Of a DNA stretch of 56,381 nt, positions 17,990-25,467 are shown piece by piece. The stretch comes from an uncultured Granulosicoccaceae bacterium (GTDB taxonomy: Bacteria > Pseudomonadota > Gammaproteobacteria > Granulosicoccales > Granulosicoccaceae). How positions within the stretch are numbered: position 1 is the first letter of the stretch; every line of letters starts with the position of its first letter. A model generated the notes under the pieces. The model saw nothing but the letters and a program-made list of their open reading frames with translations. It was not told where the DNA came from and did no database searches. Location of the stretch: the NCBI GenBank assembly GCA_938035125.1, contig CALHNS010000018.1:1-56381 (forward strand), in the 5' to 3' direction. Both the position numbers and the translations under genes were made by a program.

Positions 17990-18775
17990 ATGATGACATT
18001 GAATTTTATGAAACAGGTGAAGGAATATCCCGTACTGGTCTTATTCCCTCGAATGATTCTAAGTTTAGGTGCTGTTGTATTTTTCGCATCTTTTCACAGC
18101 GCCGCATCGGCAGAAATGCCTCCTCACGGGCGGCCGGGGAATATTCGAACTTTACCAGGAGTGTCGTTGGGCATCGCTGGTGGTGCAAACACTAATACCA
18201 CTCAGCAATACATCTATTTAGAAGGTAAGTTTAGTCATCGTTTTATGGTGTTTTATGAATCCAACAGTGGAAATGGGGCGATATCAGATTTTGCTGTTAA
18301 TGGCGACCTAGATACAGAGTCTTCGGGCGTAACCGGTGGGCTTTACTATCAACTACCGAAATACAAAAATACGTTTTTAACCTTAGCCGTGCGCTCACAA
18401 CGTAACGATACGTCAGACGATGCGATTTTTTTATCGGGTGCAAGCCGCGTTATGTTGGCTGAAGAGAGTAATGCGATTGAAATTGCTTTACTGGCAGAGC
18501 GAGAAACTTGGGCGCGAGGCAATTGGCAGCCTTACGTTGGTGTGGGGTATAGGCAAACCGATACCCAAACGGATATCGATACAACGGCTGGACGCCAAAT
18601 CATGAGCAGTGAGGTAACCGAAAACACGGGGGAATTCACAGCAGGAATACATTATCAAAGAAAGCGGCTGTCTTGGTTTCTTGAAGGCAATGCCAGTAGT
18701 GCTAATGATTCTCCTTGGCAGTTGAATACAGGCTTACGATTTGGGTTTTTTCATCGACCAGAAGAGGGTAAATAA
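17990..18775 (+). CDS. Predicted outer-membrane beta-barrel protein, unknown
   Basis: I do not recognise this 261-residue protein. A hydrophobic signal segment lies around residues 22-40 (MILSLGAVVFFASF, cleaved after ASA), so the true start may be the ATG at 18008 or 18053 rather than 17990. The mature part shows alternating hydrophobic strands with aromatic ends (YIYLEGKFSHRFMVFYES, LSWFLEGNAS, LNTGLRFGFF), consistent with an eight- to twelve-stranded outer-membrane barrel. It lies alone between the LVIVD pair and the convergent puhC. Confidence 0.6.
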   Translation: MMTLNFMKQVKEYPVLVLFPRMILSLGAVVFFASFHSAASAEMPPHGRPGNIRTLPGVSLGIAGGANTNTTQQYIYLEGKFSHRFMVFYESNSGNGAISDFAVNGDLDTESSGVTGGLYYQLPKYKNTFLTLAVRSQRNDTSDDAIFLSGASRVMLAEESNAIEIALLAERETWARGNWQPYVGVGYRQTDTQTDIDTTAGRQIMSSEVTENTGEFTAGIHYQRKRLSWFLEGNASSANDSPWQLNTGLRFGFFHRPEEGK

Positions 18776-18849
18776 ACCTTTGAGAGCGATTAACCTTGTG
18801 GGCGCTCGAACCTAAGAAGATGCGCACACTAACCTAAATAGGCGGTAGA

Positions 18850-19308
18850 TCAGCTCTCTTGGTTCGCCAGTAATTTTTTAAAGGCGCTGGCGTTATCTTG
18901 ACCAAAGGCATTGAGTTCGATCAATCTACCGGTGACGGGGTCATTCAAAGATAGGAAGCCGCTTTCCCAAGACGTAAGTTCGAACGGCACCGTATTGTCA
19001 AATCCACTGGCTTTTCGTTGAATGACAAAGCCTCGCATCACACTTCTCATAAATTCGTTGTCACCGTTGGGCATGAGCACTAGCGTGGTCTGATTCTTGG
19101 CATCTTCTACTACGACTTGACCATTATCTGAACTTCGAAAATACAAATGTGTAGATCGCAAAACTTCGCCGCGCTCGATTTCATGTGCTCGGGGCAACGG
19201 GTCTGAAACTCTGGTGAACCAGCCTGTGGCAACAACACTTGCAACAATGGACGTAGCCAGTACGCAGCGCAACCACAACGGAAATATGGGCGGGTAGGTG
19301 GTGCTCAT
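18850..19308 (-). CDS. puhC: Photosynthetic complex assembly protein PuhC homologue
   Basis: PuhC is a membrane-anchored periplasmic protein needed for assembly of the reaction centre-light harvesting 1 complex in purple bacteria. The 152-residue length is typical. One N-terminal membrane segment (~12-28) precedes the conserved block: L-x-F-x-D/S strand, P-x-G-D-x-x-F-x-R-x-V-x-R-G (about 87-100), PFELTSWESGFLSLNDPVTGR and LNAFGQDNASAFKKLL, which matches the PuhC C-terminus as I remember it. It is normally found in the puhABC operon; here puhA and puhB are absent. It diverges from the ppaA-like gene across a PpsR-type operator. Confidence 0.85.
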   Translation of the reverse strand: MSTTYPPIFPLWLRCVLATSIVASVVATGWFTRVSDPLPRAHEIERGEVLRSTHLYFRSSDNGQVVVEDAKNQTTLVLMPNGDNEFMRSVMRGFVIQRKASGFDNTVPFELTSWESGFLSLNDPVTGRLIELNAFGQDNASAFKKLLANQES

Positions 19309-19392
19309 CTTTTGACAGGGCTCATCGTGGGTCCCTCTGCGTGAATCGAGTCATGAAACTGCAGTGAGAGTCTAAATAAAATTACAATATGG

Positions 19393-19410
19393 TGTCAATA
19401 AATATAGACA
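19393..19410. promoter_or_regulatory. PpsR/CrtJ-type operator TGT-N12-ACA
   Basis: TGTCAATAAATATAGACA fits the PpsR/CrtJ consensus TGT-N12-ACA exactly and has longer symmetry, GTGTC-N10-GACAC (19392-19411). It lies in the 288-bp divergent gap between puhC and the ppaA-like gene. On the minus strand it includes TTGACA (19398-19393), a possible -35 box for puhC. Given a PpsR homologue encoded 1 kb away, binding is likely but inferred. Confidence 0.65.
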
Positions 19411-19596
19411 CATAGCCCCACTTTTATCTACAATCTGTTGGTAGTTGGCGTCAAACAATGATTGAGCGATACGGTAAATTGACTGATCGGCTCATAATCG
19501 GCATAATTTAAGGCTAAAACCGAGAAAATACGCTTTTTGACTGGGTATTCGTCTAAGTAACACCTAAGGAAGATTTTTGAGGCACCAGGTAAACAG

Positions 19597-20427
19597 ATGA
19601 GTAGCCGTAAAGACCGGATTTCCGGTGTGGTGCTCGCTCGGCTCCAGTCGAGGCTATCTGGCACCAACAAACAAATTTTTCCTGCACTTGGTGATTTGAC
19701 GCAAAGTGACTTTGCAACCGATCTCACCCCCCCCAGTCTCTCTTCCCGAGGCGCGATTGCCGATCTAACCAATGAATGCTTAAGGCTTTCAAACAATGAG
19801 CTTGAATCCAAGGTCGTTGGATTATTAGAAGCTGATCTCAGCGTTGAATGCATTCATGAACAGATTCTTGGTTCCATTGCCGTTGAACTCGGTGAGCGTT
19901 GGCTACGAGATGAAATCAGCTTCGTTGATGTGCATCTGGGTGTGCTTCAATTAGAATCCATTGCCCAAACCGTTCGGTTAACAGTGCCTAGTAATGATAC
20001 GGGCTCTCTAGTTCGGGCTGCGTTTGCAGCAACACCTGGCGATCAACATACGTTTGGTGTTTCTATGGCAACTCAACTGTTAAATCGACGTAGCTGGGAT
20101 GTAGCTAATTTAAGCGGATTATCGCTAAACGAATGGTTTGAAGCGGTGAAAAACGGATCCTTCGATGTAGTGGGCTTGTCTCTTTATATCGATTCACATT
20201 TCTCCGTTTTGTGTGAAGCCATAACACGATTGAAAAGTGATCCTACTACCGCCTCAACGATTGTGTTAGTGACTGGTGATTTTTTCGCAAGATCCCCCAA
20301 TGCGGCAATAGAATCAGGTGCTGACGCTTATTTATCCACTATCGAAGAAACACACCGCTTTGTGCATGCGCATCTTGCTCGTTTGCCAAAAAGTGGTTTA
20401 TTAATAGAGTCGTCCACGCAAGTATGA
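19597..20427 (+). CDS. ppaA: PpaA/AerR-type cobalamin-binding regulator
   Basis: AerR/PpaA proteins bind vitamin B12 and act as light-sensitive antirepressors of CrtJ/PpsR, controlling photosynthesis genes. This 276-residue protein has a helical part with the W-x9-VH signature (W102, H113), close to Wx9EH of B12 photoreceptors. A Rossmann-like B12 domain follows, with the DxHxxG motif as D149-Q-H151-x-x-G154; His151 would be the lower cobalt ligand. The VVGLSLYID and VLVTGDFF strands follow. The start has AAGGA upstream. It overlaps the ppsR-like start by 4 bp, the usual pairing with its partner. An N-terminal basic stretch could contact DNA. Confidence 0.83.
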   Translation: MSSRKDRISGVVLARLQSRLSGTNKQIFPALGDLTQSDFATDLTPPSLSSRGAIADLTNECLRLSNNELESKVVGLLEADLSVECIHEQILGSIAVELGERWLRDEISFVDVHLGVLQLESIAQTVRLTVPSNDTGSLVRAAFAATPGDQHTFGVSMATQLLNRRSWDVANLSGLSLNEWFEAVKNGSFDVVGLSLYIDSHFSVLCEAITRLKSDPTTASTIVLVTGDFFARSPNAAIESGADAYLSTIEETHRFVHAHLARLPKSGLLIESSTQV

Positions 20428-21860
20428 ACGAGATGTCTAGCGGTCAATTTGTATCCCCGTCAGGTTCCCTACCATCGCTTGCTAGCGATGAACTCGGACG
20501 GTTGTTAATCGCAGCTTGCGATATCGTACTCGTGCTAAGTAAAGACGGCACCATTGTGGATTTATCCGTCGGTACGAATCAACTGAGTTCAATGAACCTT
20601 CATGATTGGATAGGTAAAGAGTGGGCATCGGTGGTATCGGTAGACAGCGTTCATAAAGTCAATGAATTTTTGACGATGGAATTTTCTGATACGGCTCCTG
20701 CACGTCAAATCAATCATGTTTTACCCGATGGTCGTAATCGTTTAATTGAGTACCAGTTATTAAATTTTCCGAATCAACCCAATCGAATTGCGGTTGGGCG
20801 AGATTTTGGTGCTTTGGAACGTGTTCAGCAGCAATTGATTGAAGTGCAACACATGATGGAACGTGATCATCACAGGTTACGCCAGTGCGAAACTCGTTAT
20901 CGCGTCATGATGCAATCCAGTGAAGAGGCCATGTTGGTTCTTGATGGTAGAAATGAGTGCGTGCTTGAAGCCAATCCTGCTGCTGGAGCTCTTTTAGGTG
21001 CGGACAGTCGTAAGTTAATTGGGCAACCACTATCACGAGCCTTTGACAAAGAAGCACGTGAAAAGGTATCGACAGTTCTAGCTACAGCGGCTGGTAGTAA
21101 TGATACGTCTACGTTAAGGTTGGCTGGCGATGAAGATCGTTCTTCCTTATCCATAACCTTGTCTCGTTTTCGGGCAGGTGATGCCACACAGTTACTGGTT
21201 AAATTGAAAAAAAATACACCAGCCTTAGACGGAGATTTGGCTGAAACTGTCGAAAAACCGCGTGAAATAGTCACTTTTTTCCAAAATGCGTTAGATGCTT
21301 TGGTGGTTACCGACTCCAACGGGTTAATCCTGTCTGCGAATTCATCGTTTGTAGAGTTAGTTGAGATGATTGAATTAGAAGCGGTGGTGGGCCAAACCTT
21401 ATCGACATGGTTAGGTCGCCAGTCGGTGGACTACCAAGTCATCATGAATAGCTTGCGTGACAAACAATCGCTTAGATTGTTTCGTACAGAAATGGTGGGG
21501 CACTATGGCTTATCTACCGAAGTCGAACTGTCTGCTCAGGTTAATTCGTGCAAAGAGGGTCAAACATACGGTTTCTGTATCCGAAACGTTAATAATCGAA
21601 CAGGCGCTGCAAACGATGAATCAACGAATCCTACTGGTGCTAGAAATCCAGACGAACTTGCTGAGCTGATTGGTCGTGTGCCGTTAAAAGAATTGGTGCG
21701 TGAATCTACCGAAGTCATCGAGCAGTTGTCCATCGAAGAAGCGTTGAAGAAGACGGGTAACAATCGCGCATCGGCTGCAGAGCTATTGGGTGTCAGCAGG
21801 CAAAGCTTGTATGTAAAGCTGCGTCGATATGGATTAGATTCTGCAGTTGCAGACGGTTAA
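20424..21860 (+). CDS. ppsR: PpsR/CrtJ-type PAS-HTH transcriptional regulator
   Basis: PpsR/CrtJ represses bacteriochlorophyll, carotenoid and light-harvesting genes under oxygen. The 478-residue product has the family layout: N-terminal PAS (~20-110), a linker helix (~112-150), PAS1 (~160-255, SSEEAMLVLDGRNECVLEAN), PAS2 (~288-390, ALDALVVTDSNGLILSAN) and a Fis-type helix-turn-helix at the C-terminus (NNRASAAELLGVSRQSLYVKL, ~446-468). The usual redox cysteines are not obvious: none lies between PAS1 and PAS2 and none in the last ~85 residues. It overlaps the ppaA-like gene, and the pufM-like gene starts 57 bp downstream. Confidence 0.87.
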   Translation: MNEMSSGQFVSPSGSLPSLASDELGRLLIAACDIVLVLSKDGTIVDLSVGTNQLSSMNLHDWIGKEWASVVSVDSVHKVNEFLTMEFSDTAPARQINHVLPDGRNRLIEYQLLNFPNQPNRIAVGRDFGALERVQQQLIEVQHMMERDHHRLRQCETRYRVMMQSSEEAMLVLDGRNECVLEANPAAGALLGADSRKLIGQPLSRAFDKEAREKVSTVLATAAGSNDTSTLRLAGDEDRSSLSITLSRFRAGDATQLLVKLKKNTPALDGDLAETVEKPREIVTFFQNALDALVVTDSNGLILSANSSFVELVEMIELEAVVGQTLSTWLGRQSVDYQVIMNSLRDKQSLRLFRTEMVGHYGLSTEVELSAQVNSCKEGQTYGFCIRNVNNRTGAANDESTNPTGARNPDELAELIGRVPLKELVRESTEVIEQLSIEEALKKTGNNRASAAELLGVSRQSLYVKLRRYGLDSAVADG

Positions 21861-21916
21861 AGCCCGTGGCCGCTTGAAAGCTTTATTGAGTAATCATTTA
21901 GAGGAGGTGAAGAGCC

Positions 21917-22765
21917 ATGGCTCAAAATAAAAATATCTTCACCCAGGCCCCACTTTATGGTCTTAAAGACGCCAGTGATGCGCCTAGCATTAGCACTGAG
22001 GTAAGTTCTGAAAAATCAAGTGTTATAAAAACAGTCGATGCACTATTTCATGTGCAAGTGGGCTTTATTTCGATAGGGTTGACCGGTTTAGCCTCTCTAG
22101 TGTGTGGCATCACCGCTTTGGCCATAGTAACGATTAATATGTTGGCATCGGTGCAGTGGAGCCCAGTTGAATTTATTAATCAGCTATTTTGGTTAAGGCT
22201 TGAGCCACCTTCAACAACTTATCAATTAGGAATTCCGCCAATGGCCGAAGGAGGCTGGTGGTTGCTGGCCGTTTTCTTTCTAACATTGGCTCTACTGTTC
22301 GGGTGCACACGTTTGTTCATGCACGCTTGGAAAAACGGCTCAGGCTTTCATGTGCCAATTACTTTTGTTGCTGTAGTTTGGCTGTATTTAGTGTTGGGTT
22401 TTATTCGCCCTGTGTTGTTGGGCACCTGGAGTGAAGCAGCACCGTTTGGTATTTTCCCTCAATTAGAATGGATTGTTGCCTTTTCAATTCGCTATGGAAA
22501 CTTGGCCTACAACCCTTTTATTATTCTATCGATCGTTTTTCTTTGTTTGTCTGTGAGTTTGTTTGTTGTTAATTCAATAGTCGATGTTTCAAGGCGTCGA
22601 AAAGGGGCTGCTCAAGGGACAATATATAGAGGTGCTTGGTGGTTCGCCGTGTTTTGTCCTGTGTTGGCAGGCATCGGTTTGCTGGTAACCGGAACCGTGG
22701 TTGATAACTGGTTTGTTTGGAGTGTCGAGCACGGATTAGGCTTGACAAATTTATTCAATAGTTGA
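21917..22765 (+). CDS. PufM-like protein lacking all reaction-centre cofactor ligands
   Basis: The 282-residue, five-helix membrane protein is clearly related to PufM, the M subunit of the purple bacterial photosynthetic reaction centre. Shared segments are NIFTQ (6-10), LEPP (95-98), VLGFIRPVLLGTWSEAAPFGIF (159-180 region), GNLAYNPF (194-201), LSIVFL and GTVVDNWFVW (259-268). The cofactor ligands are all replaced: HisM182 is Q182, special-pair HisM202 is I202, iron ligands HisM219 and HisM266 are N219 and Y237, and TyrM210 is C210. About 30 residues between helices D and E, with the glutamate iron ligand, are missing. It cannot bind pigment or iron as PufM does. A strong GAGGAGGTG ribosome binding site and an intact frame argue for expression. 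Function unknown; no pufL is nearby. Confidence 0.85.
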   Translation: MAQNKNIFTQAPLYGLKDASDAPSISTEVSSEKSSVIKTVDALFHVQVGFISIGLTGLASLVCGITALAIVTINMLASVQWSPVEFINQLFWLRLEPPSTTYQLGIPPMAEGGWWLLAVFFLTLALLFGCTRLFMHAWKNGSGFHVPITFVAVVWLYLVLGFIRPVLLGTWSEAAPFGIFPQLEWIVAFSIRYGNLAYNPFIILSIVFLCLSVSLFVVNSIVDVSRRRKGAAQGTIYRGAWWFAVFCPVLAGIGLLVTGTVVDNWFVWSVEHGLGLTNLFNS

Positions 22766-22944
22766 ATTTGAATTAGCAAGAGAAATGCTCTCAGCGTAAG
22801 TAGTAGGTCGAATTAACATTATTACTACTGCTGTGCATACGCCATCAAAAATAGAATTTTTAGTGCTATTTTGGAACCGCAGGCTTGAATGTTGGCCTAA
22901 AATGTAAATACATTCGAAAGGTTTTGGCGAGATCCTTTTAAATC

Positions 22945-23388
22945 ATGAAACTTAGCCGGCGACAATTATTGGCAAACACGGTGAGCTCTATCGGGCTCCT
23001 CGGTACATCAAACGTATTCGCAACACCTGATGATCTTGCAGCAGCACTGAAAGCGATCGCCGGTGATGGCGAGATAACAACAGGCCCACTAACACTTTCG
23101 TTGCCAGAAATTGCTGAAAATGGGCATAGCGTTCCAGTATCGGTTAGTGTTGATATGGATATCAATGAACAGAATTTCGTTGAATCTGTAGCAATCTTTG
23201 CCCCTGAAAATCCTAATTTAACCGTACTCACCTTTAACTTTACAGCGGCAAGTGGTGAAGCGTTCGCCGCAACCCGAATGCGTTTAGCCAGAACGCAAAA
23301 TGTTGTGGCGGTTGCGAAACTCAGCGACGGTTCAGTGATTTCAGACACTCAGTTTGTTAGCGTTACTATTGGTGGTTGTGGGGCCTAA
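22945..23388 (+). CDS. soxY: Sulfur-oxidation carrier protein SoxY
   Basis: SoxY carries sulfur intermediates on a C-terminal cysteine in the periplasmic Sox pathway of thiosulfate/sulfide oxidation. The 147-residue product has a Tat-type leader (SRRQLLANT). The Ig-like domain and the C-terminal swinging arm end VTIGGCGA, with Cys145 as carrier; the usual ending is GGCGG. SoxZ follows 10 bp later. An ATGTA-AA-TACAT inverted repeat at 22902-22913 lies ~30 bp upstream and could be an operator. Confidence 0.92.
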   Translation: MKLSRRQLLANTVSSIGLLGTSNVFATPDDLAAALKAIAGDGEITTGPLTLSLPEIAENGHSVPVSVSVDMDINEQNFVESVAIFAPENPNLTVLTFNFTAASGEAFAATRMRLARTQNVVAVAKLSDGSVISDTQFVSVTIGGCGA

Positions 23389-23398
23389 GGAGTTCTTC

Positions 23399-23719
23399 AT
23401 GATTAAAATTCGAACGAAGGTGCCTGATACTGCTGCGGCTGGTGATGTCATTACCATAAAAGTATTGGCAAATCACATCATGGAGTCAGGGCATCGTATA
23501 GATGAATCTGGAAATCTAGTTCCTAGAAAAATCATTAATAAGTTTGACTGTTTCTTGAATGATAAAGTGGTGTTTGGATGCGATCTCGGAACCGGGGTTG
23601 CCACAAATCCGTTTTTTGAATTCCGTGTAAAAGTTGAAAAGTCTGGGGTTTTCAAATTCGTTTGGATTGACGATGATGGCTCCATTTCTGAAACAGAAAA
23701 GTTCATTGACGTTGTGTGA
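23399..23719 (+). CDS. soxZ: Sulfur-oxidation carrier partner SoxZ
   Basis: SoxZ pairs with SoxY to form the SoxYZ carrier complex. The 106-residue protein starts at ATG 23399 with TAAGGAG directly upstream. It shows the family pattern MIKIRTKVP, IKVLANHIMESGHR, NKFDCFLND and the ending FKFVWIDDDGS. It has no signal peptide; SoxZ is exported by hitchhiking on SoxY. Upstream in-frame start codons overlap soxY and are unlikely. Confidence 0.92.
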   Translation: MIKIRTKVPDTAAAGDVITIKVLANHIMESGHRIDESGNLVPRKIINKFDCFLNDKVVFGCDLGTGVATNPFFEFRVKVEKSGVFKFVWIDDDGSISETEKFIDVV

Positions 23720-23734
23720 GCTTGAGAAACGGTT

Positions 23735-24103
23735 ATGTTGCTGAGAAACAAATGTATTGGGGTGGCTGTTGGAATAACCGTATGCTTATCATGTTTTGCT
23801 GGCGACACATCGGAAGAATCACTTTCAGAAGTACGCTTAGCGACTCGTATTGATTCAATTCTTAAAGAAAAATCAGATATTTTCTATGGTGAGTTCCTAG
23901 CAGCTCAATGTGCATCTTGTCATTCTAAAAATGAAAATACAGGAGCAATCCCCATTATTCATGGGCAAAGCAAATTAGATTTAACACAAGCTTTATTGGA
24001 ATATCAGAATGAGCTGAGAACCAATGCCATTATGCAATCAATAGCTGGTGCATTGAGCGATGAAGATATTGGCGCGCTTGCGCTTTATTTTAGTAAACAA
24101 TAA
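23735..24103 (+). CDS. fccA: Monohaem cytochrome c, flavocytochrome c subunit
   Basis: A 122-residue secreted cytochrome with signal peptide (~1-22) and one haem motif C59-A-S-C62-H63. A second-half Met (in NAIMQS) may be the sixth ligand. Size and position directly before the FccB flavoprotein match the small cytochrome subunit of flavocytochrome c sulfide dehydrogenase (FccA/SoxE type), which takes electrons from sulfide oxidised at the flavin. It is a short, single-haem form. Confidence 0.82.
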   Translation: MLLRNKCIGVAVGITVCLSCFAGDTSEESLSEVRLATRIDSILKEKSDIFYGEFLAAQCASCHSKNENTGAIPIIHGQSKLDLTQALLEYQNELRTNAIMQSIAGALSDEDIGALALYFSKQ

Positions 24104-24157
24104 TTTTACTAACGAATTGAAACCACACGCAAACGATAAGAACAAGCGAAAACTAAT

Positions 24158-25432
24158 ATGAGTAATTTCAGCAGAAGGCAGTTTGCCAAGGCCATTGGAT
24201 TAAGCGCGGCTGCGATATCGGCACCAATCAACGTGATTGGGCAAGCGAAACCAAAAGTGGTTGTCGTTGGGGGTGGGGCAGGCGGGGCAACTGCTGCACG
24301 CTACACTGCTTTGAACAGCCAAGGTGCAGTTGATGTCACGTTAGTTGAAAATTCTAAAACCTACACCAGTTGTTTTTTCTCCAATCTATATCTTGGCGGT
24401 GTGCGTGATTTTAATTCCATTACACACAAATTCGATTCATTAGCTAAAAATTACAACATTAATGTTGTACACGGCTTGGCGAAAACCGTAAATCGCGCAG
24501 CGAGAACCATTCAACTAGCAGATGGATCTGAATTAGATTACGACCGACTTATTTTGTCACCTGGTATCGACATCGTATTCGATAGCATCAGTGGTTATTC
24601 GAAAGAAGCTGCAGAAATTGCCCCGCATGCATGGCAGGCTGGGCCTCAAACCCAATTACTTAAAGCAAAACTTGATGCATTAAAAAATGGTGATAACGTG
24701 GTTATGGTTGCACCACCGAATCCCTACCGTTGCCCTCCTGGCCCTTACGAAAGAGTGTCGATGATGGCTCACTTGTTTAAATCGAAGGGCATGATGGACA
24801 GCACCATCACCATCATTGACCCGAAGCCTAAATTTTCTAAGCAAGGTTTGTTTATTGAGGGTTGGCAGAAGCATTATCCTGGGATGATTGAATGGATAAG
24901 CCCTGATATACATGGCGGAATAGTCGGTGTGGATGTTACGGCAGGAACTGTTGAAACTGATTTTGATACATTCGAAGGTACCTTATTGAACATCATTCCC
25001 AAGCAGCAAGCAGGGGCCATTGTTCATCAAGCTGAATTAGTGAATGAATCAGGTTATTGCGAAATTGACAGTGATTCGATGCGCTCTGTACTGGATGAAA
25101 ATATATTTATTTTGGGTGATGCATGTATTGCTGGCGCAATGCCGAAGTCTGGGTTTTCAGCCAATTCGCAAGCTAAGATAGCATCGATGCATGTGCTTGG
25201 AGATCTAATCAATAGAAAAACTTTCCCCGCAAGATACGCCAACACCTGCTGGAGTATGATCGGAACCAATGATGGTGTGAAAGTAGGTGCAAGTTACGAA
25301 TCAGTCGATGGAGAGATTGCCAGCACCTCCACATTTATAAGCCAAGCTGGTGAAGATTCTGATACAAGGCAAACTACCTTTGAAGAATCACTGAATTGGT
25401 ATGACAGTATTACAAAAGACATCTTCGGTTAG
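24158..25432 (+). CDS. fccB: Sulfide dehydrogenase flavoprotein subunit
   Basis: FccB (SoxF) oxidises sulfide in the periplasm and passes electrons to its cytochrome subunit. The 424-residue protein has a Tat leader (SRRQFAKAIG), the FAD motif VVVGGGAGGATAAR (~34-47), a cysteine C72 in the YTSCFFSN segment where the family attaches FAD covalently, and the redox cysteine pair C192 (YRCPPGPYER) and C323 (LGDACIAG). The C-terminal FCSD domain is complete. It ends the soxYZ-fccAB run; the PQQ-linked genes continue on the same strand. Confidence 0.92.
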   Translation: MSNFSRRQFAKAIGLSAAAISAPINVIGQAKPKVVVVGGGAGGATAARYTALNSQGAVDVTLVENSKTYTSCFFSNLYLGGVRDFNSITHKFDSLAKNYNINVVHGLAKTVNRAARTIQLADGSELDYDRLILSPGIDIVFDSISGYSKEAAEIAPHAWQAGPQTQLLKAKLDALKNGDNVVMVAPPNPYRCPPGPYERVSMMAHLFKSKGMMDSTITIIDPKPKFSKQGLFIEGWQKHYPGMIEWISPDIHGGIVGVDVTAGTVETDFDTFEGTLLNIIPKQQAGAIVHQAELVNESGYCEIDSDSMRSVLDENIFILGDACIAGAMPKSGFSANSQAKIASMHVLGDLINRKTFPARYANTCWSMIGTNDGVKVGASYESVDGEIASTSTFISQAGEDSDTRQTTFEESLNWYDSITKDIFG

Positions 25433-25467
25433 TTAGCTCCGTTGAGACAATAGATAGGATTGTTACT

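Noticed and set aside
21917..22765. PufL (L subunit) or an ordinary permease
   Set aside because: NIFTQ, LEPP, WSEAxPxGIF and the GTVVDNWxVW ending are M-subunit features; an unrelated transporter would not align without gaps to residue 219.
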